The notes under the pieces are model-generated. The model was not told where the DNA came from and did no database searches. It was given only the letters and a program-made list of their open reading frames with translations. DNA of 64,000 nt, taken from NCBI RefSeq assembly GCF_900324465.2, contig NC_046617.1:6661223-6725222 (forward strand), in the 5' to 3' direction. The DNA comes from Anabas testudineus (lineage: Eukaryota; Chordata; Actinopteri; Anabantiformes; Anabantidae). This document shows positions 23,948-36,395 of the stretch, piece after piece. Made by a program: the position numbers and the translations under genes. Numbering within the stretch: the first letter of the stretch is position 1; the number at the start of each line of letters is the position of its first letter.

Positions 23948-25745
23948 TTATTCCCAGATGAACTTCAGAGAGAGATCACCCAGTTTCTCCTGCAGCACTT
24001 TATCAACTCTTTCACTCTGAGCCACTGTAAAGATATTCTTCCAGTCTCCAATCTGACCTGTAATAACAACATAAAAGCTACAGCTGATATCTGTTCAAAG
24101 GTACAGCAGTTTTTCTATTACTGTTTTATTTTTACGTTACTTATATTACATTACCTTTGCGCATGAAATTTCCACTGAACTTGTCTTGTGGTATAAACTC
24201 ATAGTTTGCTTTTGAGTCTTTCTTCATGGTCTTGAATGTTGATTTTTCAACCACTTGTTCAATGGCCTTTTCACTGAGGTTTTTCCCTAAGAATCTGCAG
24301 ATCTTAGTCACAGCCGTCTTCAGGTCCTAAAAGAGAAACAGAAAAGAACTTGACAAAGAATTGACTGGAGTATTTTAAACCCAACAACTCAAGAAAAACC
24401 TCATCTTACCAAAATCATGTCCTCATAGGTCAGGAAGAGGATGTCGTACTGGTCTTTCTTTGAATGCCATTCCCGGATGTGGTCAAACCAGGATGATGCA
24501 AAAACTGTAGAATTATAAAAGAATTTAATTAAATCAATAATATGCAAATACAATCTGCAGAAAAACTATACAAAAAGTAGATAAGTTTTTATTTTAGTGC
24601 CACCATGTTACATTTTTGACTATTCTCAAATTCTTTTTTTCTTTATTCACATATTAAATAGCCAGAAACAGATTAAGTGAAACCATCTATAAAGTTTAGG
24701 TGCCAAGTTGTCTCTTGATGAAAATGCTAACGACTTATTCACATCTGAAACATGGCAACTAGATCACAGCTCCAACAGCTGGTGTTAGGCATCAATTTAA
24801 TGTTGCAATCATGCTGAGTTGAAAAACAAAAAGGTGTCTTTTGAAAATGTGCTCTACTTCCAAAGCTGTAATCAGGAATATTCACTCAGACTTTTTATGT
24901 CTGTACCATTTTAGACACTATTAAATAAGTGAACTTGACTGAACAGTTACCTCAAAATTGTGTATCTTACAGTGTCAAATACACAATCCAGACTTTCCAA
25001 ATTTGCCATCACTTTCTCCTAAACAGATGAATATCAAATCCTATCTGGTTGTAATTATGTCCTGTAGACTCTGAAGCGAGGTGTCTCACCGTTTCCCTCC
25101 AGATACTGCTCCAAAAACCACTCGAAGCTCTTGGGAGTCTCCATATCTGTCATGGCACCGCTGAAGTGGTAATAGGAGACAATGTTGTCCTTTGGGTTAC
25201 GCATCACGTAGATGATCTGGCGGAAAAAAAAAATGTAACATGCTAATTTAGAGCTTATTTGACTTATTGTCATGTCTGGGTTTGGGCTTCCAATAAAAAC
25301 AGACCTTTGGTTTCTTGTCCTTCACTCCTGGAGGCAGGAGAGCTGGCGTGAGGTGAGAGGCAAAGAACCGCGGAGAGCGTCGCAAAGAGTAGTCTTCATT
25401 ATCTTCGTCCTTGTACTCTATCCACGGCATCTTTTTAGCGTTGTTTGGATATTCATTCAGATGCCCATCTGAGTCACAGATGGAGATGATGATCTGCTGA
25501 GCCCATATAGTGCCTGTGAGGAGGGACAGTTGCAACTATTACTTGGTCTGTTCCTAGCCACAACAGAAACCTGTTACTGATACTGAAGAGTTGTTTCACT
25601 CACCTGATTTTGGATAAGTCACCAGGAATATGTCGCTGTCTCGTATTTCAAAGCTCTGCAGTGATTCGATGTACTCTGCATCTGTTAAAGTAATGATAAA
25701 GTTGTAGTTCCTGTACCTGCAGAGGTAGCTGGTGATCTGCTCCAT
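23948..25745 (-). CDS. SULT3-type cytosolic sulfotransferase, copy 1 of 10
   Basis: Exons in gene order are 25745-25604, 25513-25305, 25216-25090, 24504-24410, 24326-24155 and 24057-23948 (142, 209, 127, 95, 172, 110 nt), giving 284 aa with no break. The family moves sulfate from PAPS to small hydroxyl or amine acceptors in the cytosol. Visible are the 5'-phosphosulfate loop TYPKSGTIW (residues 43-51), the probable catalytic His in FFASHL, the 3'-phosphate site [21 protein letters not shown], and the C-terminal PAPS loop [17 protein letters not shown], the KDKK motif before exon 3 and the LKFIW end suit SULT3 (amine sulfotransferase) best; SULT2 is the alternative. It is the most divergent of the first five copies and has one extra codon in exon 2 (DEDNEDYSL). 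The start is the ATG of [11 protein letters not shown]. Confidence 0.9.
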
Positions 25746-26658
25746 GTCAGTCCTGAATCACACTTAAAAAATATTTGCTTCTGCAGAAGAAAACCACACA
25801 ACTTGTAGGTGCAGTAGCTGGACTCTGGACTTTGGTTTGTGCACAACATGCGTACATTATTGGCTTCTTCTTCTATAAGTACCTGAAACACTGACTGCTG
25901 TGTGCACACTGCCACCACCAGTTAAGCTTTAAGTATAAAACCCTTTTATTGTTAAAGATTTTATATAACATGATGAGAAACCCAGTTAAAAGTTCACACA
26001 AATAAGGGAAATGTAGTATCTTCGGAAATTTAAGTATTCAACCCAGAGCTGGTCGATACCAGTTCTCTTTGTCTTCCCCCACTCCATCCTCGTCTGAGAC
26101 GGTATGAAAGAATTCATTTAAAAAAAAAAGTTTAATATTGCGATAAATATAGTTACTATCACAAAAACTGAATTAAATACAATTTATAAATGTAAAGAGA
26201 TATTATCCCAACTGGTTTGGTGTTTTTACCTTATATTTGTTTTCTTTTCTGAACACACAAGTAGCAAGATCTGTTGCCACATGTAATATACTGTGCATAC
26301 ATCACCACCCTATTTTTCCAGTATGCCAGGCTTCAGTCACCAGATATTTACCTGTTTCAAAGATTCTTTACTTACAGTGTACATTCTGCAGCATATTTGG
26401 ACTATGGCCGCCTTTCATTGCACAGTGCTGGGTTGTGTAATGACAATAAAACTGAACCTTGAACCCATTAAAGGGCATGAAAGTCACAAACAAACCTGCC
26501 ATGTTCAGCTTATACACTACAGTGTAGAGATATTTTTACACATGAAGCCCCTAATCTTAATGGAGTCTATATTAATTTGGACATATTTATGTAACAGAGA
26601 CTTTAATCAGTAATAAACTTATTCTTGTTTCATGAGCATAAACCATTTTTACTTTTAT

Positions 26659-26712
26659 TCAGGTTGGACAGAGGTACAAGTTTTCTTAACCCCATCCATT
26701 TGTGGAAGAGGG
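26659..26712 (+). pseudogene. Fragment resembling eif3d exon 11 with its acceptor
   Basis: About 50 bp, including the upstream TTTTATTCAG, align with the acceptor and start of the eif3d exon at 21067 (shared AGAGGTACAAGTTT and CATTTGTGGA). There are several mismatches and small indels. It is a decayed partial copy with no coding role. Confidence 0.6.
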
Positions 26713-26940
26713 GGCATGAAAGAGTTTAAGGGGGGCAACATTGTAGGGGGTCACGTTGACCTGGGTGATACACAGGGGCAGGAGAACAATGTTTTTAGAC
26801 CATTGTTCATAAGATTCAGTCTTAGGCAGTGTGGCCATAGCAAAAACAAGCTTGGGTGGATCGAACAGGTGAATCCTTCTCCTAGACCTCAAATAGAGAA
26901 GGCTGTTAATCACAGACGATCTGAAAGGGCGTTAACCCTG

Positions 26941-26972
<32 letters not shown>
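26941..26972. repeat. (TTGA)n microsatellite
   Basis: Eight consecutive units of a tetranucleotide. Confidence 0.9.
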
Positions 26973-27113
26973 CCAAGAGCATGCAAGAATCATGACATTT
27001 AAATAACAAATTCCAAAGACCAATGAAGAAAAAAAAACATAGTCTTCATGCTAGGTCAGTTTCACAGTGTGCTAGGACAGCACACTGATGTTATGTAGTC
27101 ATGTAGAGTATGT

Positions 27114-28998
27114 TTATTCCCAGATGAACTTCAGAGACAGATCACCCAGTTTCTCCTGCAGCACTTTATCAACTCTTTCACTCTGAGCCACTGTAAAGAT
27201 GTTCTTCCAGTCACCAATCTGACCTGTAATAACAACATAAAAGCTACAGCTGATATCTGTTAAAGGTACAGCAGTTTTTCTATTACTATTTCATTTTTAA
27301 GTTACTTATATTACATTACCTTTGCGCATGAAGTTTCCACTGAATTTGTCTTTTGGTAGAAACTCGTAGTTTGCTTTTGAGTCATTCTTCATGGTCTTGA
27401 ATGTTGATTTTTCAACCACTTGTTCAATATCCTCTTCACTGAGGTTTTTCCCTAAGAAACTGCAGATCTTAGTCACAGCCGTCTTCAGGTCCTAAAAGAG
27501 AAACAGAAAAGAACTTGACAAAGAATTGACTGGAGCATTTTAAACCCAACAACTCAAGAAAAACCTAATCTTACCAAAATCATGTCCTCATAGGTCAGGA
27601 AGAGGATGTTGTACTGGTCTTTCTTTGAATGCCATTCCCTGATGTGGTCAAACCAGGATGATGCCAAAACTGTAGAATTATAAAAGATATCCCTTAATAA
27701 ATAATTGTGTTTATATTTGGATTTATATCAACAAGCTAAAGGCTATGGTTCTGGATTTAATAGATGGATTGGTGCAGATTTTTGTATAGAAACATATGAC
27801 TGCAATAAGTGCCAGAAATGACGCTGACTTTTGTTTTGTCAATTCAAGTTAATGATAAATGTTTGACAATTGGCTCAGTCCTTGGGTAAAACATTTAGTT
27901 AAATACTGAAAGACTGGAAGTTTGACATCCCTTTCTGCCTCAGGCACTATTAGTGGTACCAATAAAGTAGCATTTGAGACAGTAGAGAAAAGATTTCCAG
28001 AAGAATGATAAATTAAGGCATATTCTGTGGTCTAATATATTCATTCAGATGCAAAGCTGCAAGACACAGCATGAATACAACAAAAGACAGGTTGGGTATA
28101 CATTATACTTCATGATAATACAATACTAGTATACAGTTTATTTACAATTAAATAAGATGTTAAAATGTGGACTTTACAACGTGTAGACATCCAAACTGTA
28201 GAATCTGAAAACAAACTTAATCTAGACATAGTTATTTTATAACGGTATAGTTACAAGTCAGTCATAAAAGCTGTTACCACACCTTTTGTCCTGTGACTAG
28301 CATTATTTAGCAGTAATCCTATTTTATGTGTTTACTATGTGTTGTTGTTGTTGTTGTTTTGTTTGTTTTTTGTCAAATTTCAGTGTGGACACTGTAGTAA
28401 CTGGCTATCTCTTAAATAAATGTAGTGGAATAAAAGTACAACTACAACATTTTCCTCTGAAATATAATATAGTGGAAGTATTACATTACACAAATATAAG
28501 TTCCAGGTAAAAATTGAAAAAGTTAGTATGTTTCCTGAGTAAATCCACAACTGTGTCAAACAATCCAGATTTAAAATCAAAACCTCTTTTTAAACTTTCA
28601 AAAACTTAATCAGATGAATAGCATTTATCAGCACTGGGCTCTTATCATCATCATCATTCAGACTGTGGATCTCACCATTGCCCTTCAAATACTCCTCCAA
28701 AAACCAGTCAAAGCTCTTGGGAGTCTCCATGTCTGTTAAGTCACCACTAAAGTGGTAATAGGAGACGATGTTGTCCTTAGGATTACGCATCACGTAGATG
28801 ATCTAACACAAAACAACAACAATCAGAGTTTAACCTCATACAATACATAGAAGAGAACAGAGCAAAAGGCTCACAGTTCACGGTGCAGAAGTTGGACTTC
28901 AGCTCCCGACGTAACCTTGTACAATACATACCCCCCTCCATTACCAATTTCTATGTAGGTATAAACAATAAATAGAAATAAACAGTATTTTTTACAAC

Positions 28999-29097
<99 letters not shown>

Positions 29098-29722
29098 CCT
29101 CTTGTCCTTCAGTTCTGTATCAATATACATTATCTAGATTACCTACATTATCTAAATAATATACATATTCCCCAGTGTAATGTTGGTAAGATATAAAAAA
29201 GTTAAAAACTAATAAACGTAGTATAAATTCTTTGTCTTTCTTTTACTTTTGCTGGCATAATTGGACTTTCATTGTGTACAAACCTTTGTCTTCTTGTCCT
29301 TCAGTCCTAGAGGCATGAGAGTTGGGATGAGATGAGAAGCAAAGAGCCGTGGAGATGGTCGCAAGGAATAGTCTTTTTGGCCCTCTGTGTACTCCAGCCA
29401 TGGCATCTGATCGTAGTTGTTTGAATATTCATTCAGACCTCCACCTAACTCACAGATGGAGATGATGATCTGCTGAGTCCATATAGTGCCTGTGAGGAGG
29501 AAAAATCTATTAGTGACTCTGTTCACAACCAGAACAGTAAAGTATCAAAATACAAATAGTGTCATAGTAGTTTCACTGACCTGACTTTGGATAAGTGACA
29601 AGAAATATGTCACTGTCTCGTATTTCAAAGCTCTGCAGTGAATCAATGTACTCTGAAGTAACTTTTTCAATGAGAAAGTTGTAGTTTTTGTACTTGCAGA
29701 GATAGTCAGTGATCTTCTCCAT
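27114..29722 (-). CDS. SULT3-type cytosolic sulfotransferase, copy 2 of 10
   Basis: Exons are 29722-29581, 29489-29284, 28802-28676, 27669-27575, 27491-27320 and 27223-27114 (142, 206, 127, 95, 172, 110 nt), giving 283 aa, intact. It starts [20 protein letters not shown] motifs are complete: [15 protein letters not shown] and [10 protein letters not shown]. The active-site His lies in [10 protein letters not shown]. Local differences are MPLGLKD where most copies have MPPGLKD, and SEEDIEQ and KNDSKAN in exon 5. Intron 2 holds a TA tract of about 93 bp. Intron 3 (27670-28675) is nearly identical to that of copy 3, which points to a recent duplication or gene conversion. Confidence 0.9.
28343..28372. 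repeat. (GTT)n short repeat in intron 3 of copy 2
   Basis: A GTT-rich run that is shorter in copy 3 and therefore length-variable between paralogues. Confidence 0.7.
29003..29095. repeat. (TA)n microsatellite in intron 2 of copy 2
   Basis: About 46 uninterrupted TA units. The matching intron in copies 3, 4 and 8 also holds TA or TATC repeats of different length and composition. Confidence 0.95.
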
Positions 29723-29959
29723 GTCAGCTCTGAATCACAGTCAAAAATGAGATAAGAGAATGGAGCAAAAGGCTCACAGTTCTCATGTGCAGAAGTTGGA
29801 CTCTGAACGTTTTTTATGCATGTTAGGAACAGTTGACTTCTTCATGTAAAGACCTATATTAAAAATCCTGACATCCTGACAGCTGGGTGCTTACTGTCAC
29901 CAACCGTAAGCTTTAAAGAAAATACTGGTTATTTTTTAACTATATCTTTGGAGACTGAT

Positions 29960-30140
29960 ATCAGACTGCAAGGCTGCCTGGACAGCACTGTGAGGAATGA
30001 ATTCATTGAATCATCCAGGGATATTGATGAACTAACAGATGTGGTCAGCTCATGGATCTCATCCTCTGAGGAAACCAAAATTCCTGAAAAGGTGATTAAG
30101 GTCTATCCTAACAGTAAACAATGGGTGAGCAAATAGCTGA
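29960..30140 (+). mobile_element. Fragment of a non-LTR retrotransposon (LINE)
   Basis: A short open frame reads IDELTDVVSSWISSSEETKI, then a VYPNSKQWVS segment. This resembles the linker between endonuclease and reverse transcriptase in fish LINEs (typically DELTDTVTSYI followed by NNKPWV). It starts and stops abruptly and has no RT core, so it is a relic. The sequence just before it (GACTGATATCAGACTG) is shared with the corresponding place upstream of copy 3, so the insertion came after the two spacers separated. Confidence 0.55.
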
Positions 30141-31141
30141 AAGTGCTGCAAGCACTGGTTATAAAATAATTTAATAAATTAATTGAAGGGGTTATTTTAA
30201 GCCACACAGGTCCCCTTTTGGTGGGGGGTCAGCAGCATTATGCCAGTAATCCATGTAATAGCACATGTGGGGTGGTAGGGCTGCAACCAATGACGTCTTT
30301 TATAGTTAATAGTTAAACTGCTAGTGATTTTTGTCTGTACAACATTATACATCAGTGAAATGTCATGACCTCCCAGAGCTCCAAAGTAAAGACTTTAAAC
30401 AGTTGTGCACACAACAATGTTTCAAAATAAAGACTGGATTCCAACAGAGACGTTTTCGGTTTGCCGTAGACCTCAGGTTCTAGTAGGTAAATTACCATGT
30501 TGCCACAGTGTAATTTGTGTTCCTGTTGATGTTTGGATTTTGCATGTTGGAGTGTGGATAAAGGTATTTCATGTTGGATTTGGATCAAATAGATCTACAT
30601 AGATTTTCATCACTTGAGGATTGGTTTATGTTTATACTATCTGTGGAGTTCAGCCCTCACAAACACACCTTAGGAAAATCCCTACATGTCCTCATGCTGT
30701 TTTTATTTCTTACATATAAGTAGGTATCTTAACTGAATTTTAACATAACACATTTCAAAACCTAAATATCAAATTCTTCTGTTCTGTTTACACAAGGAGT
30801 CATGACCTGAGAAGTTAGAGATTCAAAAAGAACTTGAGTTCCTGACAAAGTAGCATTAAAAACCTAAACTCTCACAGTAAATTAGTTTGTAAATGAACTA
30901 TCAATAACAAATCTACAAACCCAGGTTTATCCAGATTATGAATGAGTTACCACAATAAAACAAGTGAAGCTAAATTTCAGATTTTATTGGACTGTTAGGT
31001 AATTCCACATTAATTTAAGAAAAATACATAACATCATTAATGAATCCTTAATAGACCTTTTACAATCTACAGTGCCAGACTGAGAGCATAATGTCACTGT
31101 CCCACCTAAGACAGTGATCATCACCATCAATCCAACATGAT

Positions 31142-31548
31142 AGTACCCATATTATGCTAAATCCACTTTTTGGTCATTTTGGGGCATTTAGGTGACTCTA
31201 TGATGCGGGTAGACACACACAGACTATCTTAAAAATCCATCTTTGAGCTACAGACCTGAACTCATTCTGACTGTTTGTGACCTAAACCTGAGTCCCATTC
31301 AAAGTTTCAAGCTGTGAGTGTTACCAGCACCAAGTGTTTTGCCCTGTTTGTTTGCCAGGTTAGTTTGTTGAATGGAACCACACTAGCTGCGTAGTGGAGA
31401 GGGTAGGTGATGGACTGTTTGCGCGCATTTTCAGACTTGCTGCTCTTTATAATCTACACAGCTTTTCAGCATGACAATGTACAGGCACATTTTGGTGCCT
31501 TCACGGAGCTGTTTTTTAAGCCTTAAAAGGGGAGTTATACGGGCACTT
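31142..31548. mobile_element. Non-autonomous inverted-repeat DNA transposon
   Basis: The left end AGTACCCATATTATGC is matched by the reverse complement of the right end (AGTGCCCGTATAAC), about 400 bp apart. There is no coding capacity. The end sequence resembles a common fish MITE that starts CCCATATTATGC. The family assignment is from memory and needs a repeat-library match. Confidence 0.5.
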
Positions 31549-31741
31549 TAAACTTTGACAATGTCAAGCAACGAGTCCTTCTCTGTAAATTGATCATTCC
31601 ATGTAGGCAATATTAGCTAGAAGCTATGTATGGAAGCATGCAGCATGTTTCTAAAATCTTTGATCGTATTCATCTCCAACTTCCAACATTATTTCTTCAT
31701 CGATTGTCTTGGGTCATGTTATGTAGTCATGTAGAGTATGT

Positions 31742-34285
31742 TTATTCCCAGATGAACTTCAGAGACAGATCACCCAGTTTCTCCTGCAGCACTTTATCAA
31801 CTCTTTCACTCTGAGCCACTGTAAAGATGTTCTTCCAGTCTCCAATCTGACCTGTAAAAACACAAAAGCTACAGCTGATATCTGTTAAAGGTACAGCTTT
31901 ATTACAAGTTTTTTTTAAGTTACTTATATTACATTACCTTTGCGCATGAAGTTTCCACTGAACTTGTCTTGTGGTATAAACTCATAGTTTGCTTTTGAGT
32001 CTTTCTTCATGGTCTTGAATGTTGATTTTTCAACCACTTGTTCAATAGCCTCTTCACTGAGGTTTTTCCCTAAGAATCTGCAGATCTTAGTCACAGCCGT
32101 CTTCAGGTCCTAAAAGAGAAACAGAAAAGAACTTGACAAAGAATTGACTGGAGTATTTTCAAACCCAGCAACTCAAGAAAAACCTCATCTTACCAAAATC
32201 ATGTCTTCATAGGTCAGGAAGAGGATGTCGTACTGGTCTTTCTTTGAATGCCATTCCCGGATGTGGTCAAACCAGGATGATGCCAAAACTGTAGAATTTT
32301 AAAAGATATCCCTTAATAAATAATTGTGTTATATTTGGATTTATATCAACAAGCTAAAGGCTATGGTTCTGGATTTAATAGATGGATTGGTACAGATTTT
32401 TGTACAGAAACATATGACTGGCTAAAGAGCCAGAAATGACGCTGACATTTGTTTTGTCAATTCAAGTTAATGATAAATGTTTGACAATTGGCTCAGTCCT
32501 TGGGTAAAACATTTAGTTAAATACTGAAAGACTGGAAGTTTGACATCTCTTTCTGCCTCAGGCACTATTAGTGGTACCAATAAAGAAGCATTTGAGACAG
32601 TAGAGAAAAGATTTCCAGAAGAATGCTAAATTAAGGCATATTCTGTGGTCTAATATATTCATTCAGATGCAAAGCTGCAAGACACAGCATGAATACAACA
32701 AAAGACAGGTTGGGTATACATTATACTTCATGATAATACAATACTAGTATACAGTTTATTTACAATTAAATAAGATGTTAAAATGTAGACTTTGCAACGT
32801 GTAGACATCCAAACTGTAGAATCTGAAAACAAACTTAATCTAGACATAGTTATTTTATAACGGTATAGTTACAAGTCAGTCATAAAAGCTGTTACCACAC
32901 CTTTTGTCCTGTGACTAGGATTATTTAGCAGTAATCCTATTTTATGTGTTTACTATGTGTTTTTGTTGTTGTTTTGTTTAGTACACTGTAGTAACTGGCT
33001 ATCTCTTAAGTAAATGTAGTGGAATAAAAGTACAACTACAACATTTTCCTCTGAAATATAATATAGTGGAAGTATTACATGACACAAATATAAGTTCCAG
33101 GTAAAAATTGAAAATGTTAGTATGTTTCCTGAGTAAATTCACAACTGTGTCAAACAATCCAGATTTAAAATCAAAACCTCTTTTTAAACTTTCAAAAACT
33201 TAATCAAATGAATAGCATTTATCAGCACTGGGCTCTTATCATCATCATCATTCAAACTGTGGGTCTCACCATTGCCCTTCAAATACTCCTCCAAAAACCA
33301 GTCAAAGCTCTTGGGAGTCTCCATGTCTGTTAAGTCACCACTAAAGTGGTAATAGGAGACGATGTTGTCCTTAGGATTACGCATCACGTAGATGATCTAA
33401 CACAAAACAACAACAATCAGAGTTTAACCTCATACAATACATAGAAGAGAATAGAGCAAAAGGCTCACAGTTCACGGTGTTCACCTTGTACAATACATAC
33501 CCCCCTCCATTACCAATTTCTATGTAGGTATATACAATAAATAGAAATAAACAGTATTTATTACAACCACATAATATCTATCTATCTATCTATCTATCTA
33601 TATATATAAATATAAATAAATATATATATATATACACACTATATATACACTATATATATATCTATCTATCTATATCTATATCTATCTATCTATATATATA
33701 TATATATTGCCTCTTGTCCTTCAGTACATATTCCCCAGTGTAATGTTGGTAAGATATTAAAAAGTTAAAAATTTATAAATCTAGTATAAATTCTTTGTCT
33801 TTCTTTTACTTTTCCTGGCAGAATTGGACTTTCATTGTGTACAAACCTTTGTCTTCTTGTCCTTCAGTCCTGGAGGCATGAGAGTTGGGATGAGGTGAGA
33901 AGCAAAGAGCCGTGGAGATGGTCGCAAGGAATAGTCTTTTTGGCCCTCTGTGTACTCCAGCCATGGCATCTGATCGTAGTTGTTTGAATATTCATTCAGA
34001 CCTCCACCTAACTCACAGATGGAGATGATGATCTGCTGAGTCCATATAGTGCCTGTGAGGAGGAAAAATCTATTAGTGACTCTGTTCACAACCAGAACAG
34101 TAAAGTATCAAAATACAAATATTGTCATAGTAGTTTCACTGACCTGACTTTGGATAAGTGACAAGGAATATGTCACTGTCTCGTATTTCAAAGCTCTGCA
34201 GTGAATCAATGTACTCTGAAGTAACTTTTTCAATAGGAAAGTTGTAGCTTTTGTACCTGCAGAGATAGTCAGTGATCTTCTCCAT
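31742..34285 (-). CDS. SULT3-type cytosolic sulfotransferase, copy 3 of 10
   Basis: Exons are 34285-34144, 34052-33847, 33396-33270, 32288-32194, 32109-31938 and 31851-31742, giving 283 aa with no break. It starts [20 protein letters not shown]. Exons 2 and 3 encode almost the same protein as copy 2 ([35 protein letters not shown]), and introns 2 and 3 are also very similar to copy 2. Exon 5 differs ([16 protein letters not shown]) and is closer to copy 1 there. Intron 2 holds an irregular TATC/TA repeat. All PAPS-binding motifs are present. Confidence 0.9.
33575..33708. repeat. Irregular (TATC)n/(TA)n repeat in intron 2 of copy 3
   Basis: Mixed tetra- and dinucleotide tract in the position of the pure TA tract of copy 2. 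Confidence 0.85.
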
Positions 34286-34589
34286 GTCACCTCTGAATCA
34301 CAGTCAAAAATGAGATAAGAGAATGGAGCAAAAGGCTCACAGTTCTCATGTGCAGAAGTTGGACTCTGAACGTTTTTTATGCATGTTAGGAACAGTTGAC
34401 TTCTTCATGTAAAGACCTATATTAAAAATCCTGACATCCTGACAGCTGGGTGCTTACTGCCACCAACAGTAAGCTTTAAAGAAAATACTGGTTATTTTTT
34501 AACTATATCTTTGGAGACTGATATCAGACTGATATGCCTGTCAGTTTGAAACAATCCAGCACATAACAGCGGGATATATATATATATAT

Positions 34590-35750
34590 ACATCAGCTGA
34601 AGTCAGTTGAATGGGAAGAACAAAGTCCAGGCGATCAACACCTATGCCCTCCCGGTCATCAGGTATCCCGCTGGTTTAATAAGCTGGCCAAAAGAGGAGA
34701 TGGAAGCCACTGACATCTAGACAAGGAAGCTACTTACAATGCACGGAGGGTTTCACCCCAAATCCAGCACCCTGACACTGTATGCTAAACGGAAGGAAGG
34801 AGGCCGAGGATTAGTGAGCTTCAAAGCCAACTAAGCTCCATGAATACATCTGGAAGATAGCCCCAACTGATGGCGTGCTTAGTAAAAACCTCAGGCAGGA
34901 GGCTCCAGAGGAGCAAGGGAAGGAAGAGGAGAAACCCTCATGGAAGGACAAACCCCTGCACGGTATGTACCACCTGCAGATAGGAGAAGTGGCTGATGTC
35001 GACAAATCCTACCAGTGGCTGGACAAAGCTGGACTGAAAGACAGCACAGAGGCACTAATCCTAGCAGCCACAGGAGCAGACTCTGAGTACAAGATCGATA
35101 GAGGCTGGGATCTACCATACCAGGCAGGACCCCAGGTGCAGGCTGTGCAAAAATGCCCCTGAAACAATCCAGCACATAACAGTAGGATGCTAAATGGTAG
35201 CAGGCAGGGTATACATGGAACGCCATAAAAAGTAGCCGGCATAGTGTAAAGGAACATCTGTGCCGAGTACAGGCTGGAAGTCCCAAAGTCAAAATGGGAC
35301 ACGCCTCCAAAGGTGGTCGAGAATGACCAAGCTAAGATCTTGTGGGACTTCCAGACACAGACCGACAAACTGGTGATGGCCAACTAACCCAACATAGTAG
35401 TGGTCGCCAAACAGGAGAACAAGGCTGTAGTGATAGATGTAGCAATCCCAAGTGATAGCAACATTGGAAAGAAGGAGCATGAGAAGATCGAGAAGTACCA
35501 AGAGCTGAAAGAAGAGCTGGAAAAGATGTGGAAGGTGAAGGCACAAGTGGCACCCGTGGTGATAGGAACACTGGGGGCTGTAACTCCCAAGGTGGGAGAG
35601 TGGCTCCGGCAGATCCCAGGAACAACACCTGAGATCTCTGTCCAGAAGAGTGCAGTCCTAGGAACAGCTAAGATACTGCGCAGCACCCTCAAGCTCCCAG
35701 ACCTCTGGTAGAGGACCCGACCTTGAAGGAATAAGACCGCTCCAAGGAAG
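34590..35750 (+). mobile_element. 5'-truncated LINE with restriction-like endonuclease (R2/R4-type)
   Basis: The plus strand encodes the C-terminal part of a non-LTR retrotransposon protein in broken pieces. These include AINTYALPVIRYPAG, RKLLTMHGGFHPKSSTLTLY, WKDKPLHGMYHLQIGEVADV, a zinc-knuckle-like CRLCKNAPETIQHITVGC, and the end piece KAVVIDVAIPSDSNI to LPDLW. The Cys/His motif followed by a VIDVAIP endonuclease core is typical of RLE-type LINEs (R2, R4/Rex6, Hero or NeSL groups). It has several in-frame stops and a shift, and lacks the RT core, so it is dead. It ends in a TA-rich tail and appears to have inserted near the left end of the Tc1-like remnant that follows. A short second piece of the same family lies at about 34548-34575. 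Confidence 0.8.
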
Positions 35751-35784
35751 GAGCGAGTGGGGAAATTTATATATATATACGTAA

Positions 35785-35960
35785 TGATGCACTCCTAGAA
35801 ATGAATGAACGTAATTTGACCAATATGTCCAGGCCAGTTATTTTTTAGTAAACTTTTTTATGTATTTTTACGTTTGTCAGTTTCAAGTTATTTCAGTGAC
35901 CTTTAAGAGTGTTTCTTTCTTTAACGCAAGGTTACCAAAAATTTTGTCCACGTCTGTTTA
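35785..35960. mobile_element. Internally deleted Tc1-like element
   Basis: The left part (CTAGAAATGAATGAACGTAA) and the right part (TGTCCAGGCCAGTTATT through TTTTGTCCACGTCTG) match the two ends of the longer Tc1-like element between copies 4 and 5, with the transposase region missing. Flanking DNA on the right (TATATACATGATGTCTGGTT) is the same in both places. They are therefore two descendants of one insertion that was duplicated with the array unit. Confidence 0.7.
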
Positions 35961-36214
35961 TATACATGATGTCTGGTTGACTGACTGAAAGAAGTCTAAA
36001 TGGCTTATTTGTTGACAACTGATGATCAAAAAACATGTAGCTCCTGATCTATTTATTTATTTTATTTTTTGGTGACACTATCCCTGTTCTTCTGGTTTCA
36101 AAAATACAAACTTCCTACATCCCATAAATTTTCCCTCTGGGATTAATAAATTTTTTTGAATCTTGAATTTTCTGAATATTAATTAGATCTATGTGAAAAA
36201 CTCTGTTTCAGAAA

Positions 36215-36395
36215 GAAAGTCTCCATATTAATCCTGTTCTTGTGAGAAATGTTTTTCTATTGTCTTTCTTACTTCACCTCTAGATGAACAAAATTAAAAT
36301 GTGGAGACAACTCCAGTGATATGACAACATCCTTGACCACATAGAAACCCAAATAAATGAATTTTGACTCTCATTAACAACAATACATTGGCCAT
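36215..36395 (+). pseudogene. Decayed eif3d 3' end (last intron, last exon, 3'UTR)
   Basis: The order TCTCCATATTAATCCTGTT, then pyrimidine tract and TAG, then ATGAACAAAATTAAAATG, GTGGAG, CTCCAGTGA, AGAAACCCAAAT and ACATTGGCCA follows the eif3d 3' end (23640-23820) piece by piece. The last-exon coding part (ATGAAGAGAACTAAAGTG in eif3d) is altered. It is on the same strand as eif3d and lies just downstream of sulfotransferase copy 4, just as the real eif3d end lies next to copy 1. Confidence 0.8.

Larger units (their letters stand above)
25746..27113. other. Spacer between sulfotransferase copies 1 and 2
   Basis: No gene. It contains a segment ending in ATGACAATAAAACTGAACC near 26440-26465 that resembles the 3' tail of a fish retroelement, an eif3d exon-like fragment at 26659-26712, and a TTGA microsatellite at 26941-26972. 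Confidence 0.6.
29723..31741. other. Spacer between copies 2 and 3
   Basis: No host gene. It contains a small LINE fragment (about 29960-30140) and an inverted-repeat element (about 31142-31548). The rest is AT-rich and unassigned. Confidence 0.55.

Noticed and set aside
34811-35692. Long minus-strand frames (up to 139 codons) opposite the LINE at 34.6-35.7 kb
   Set aside because: They are antisense shadows. The plus strand carries recognisable retrotransposon motifs.
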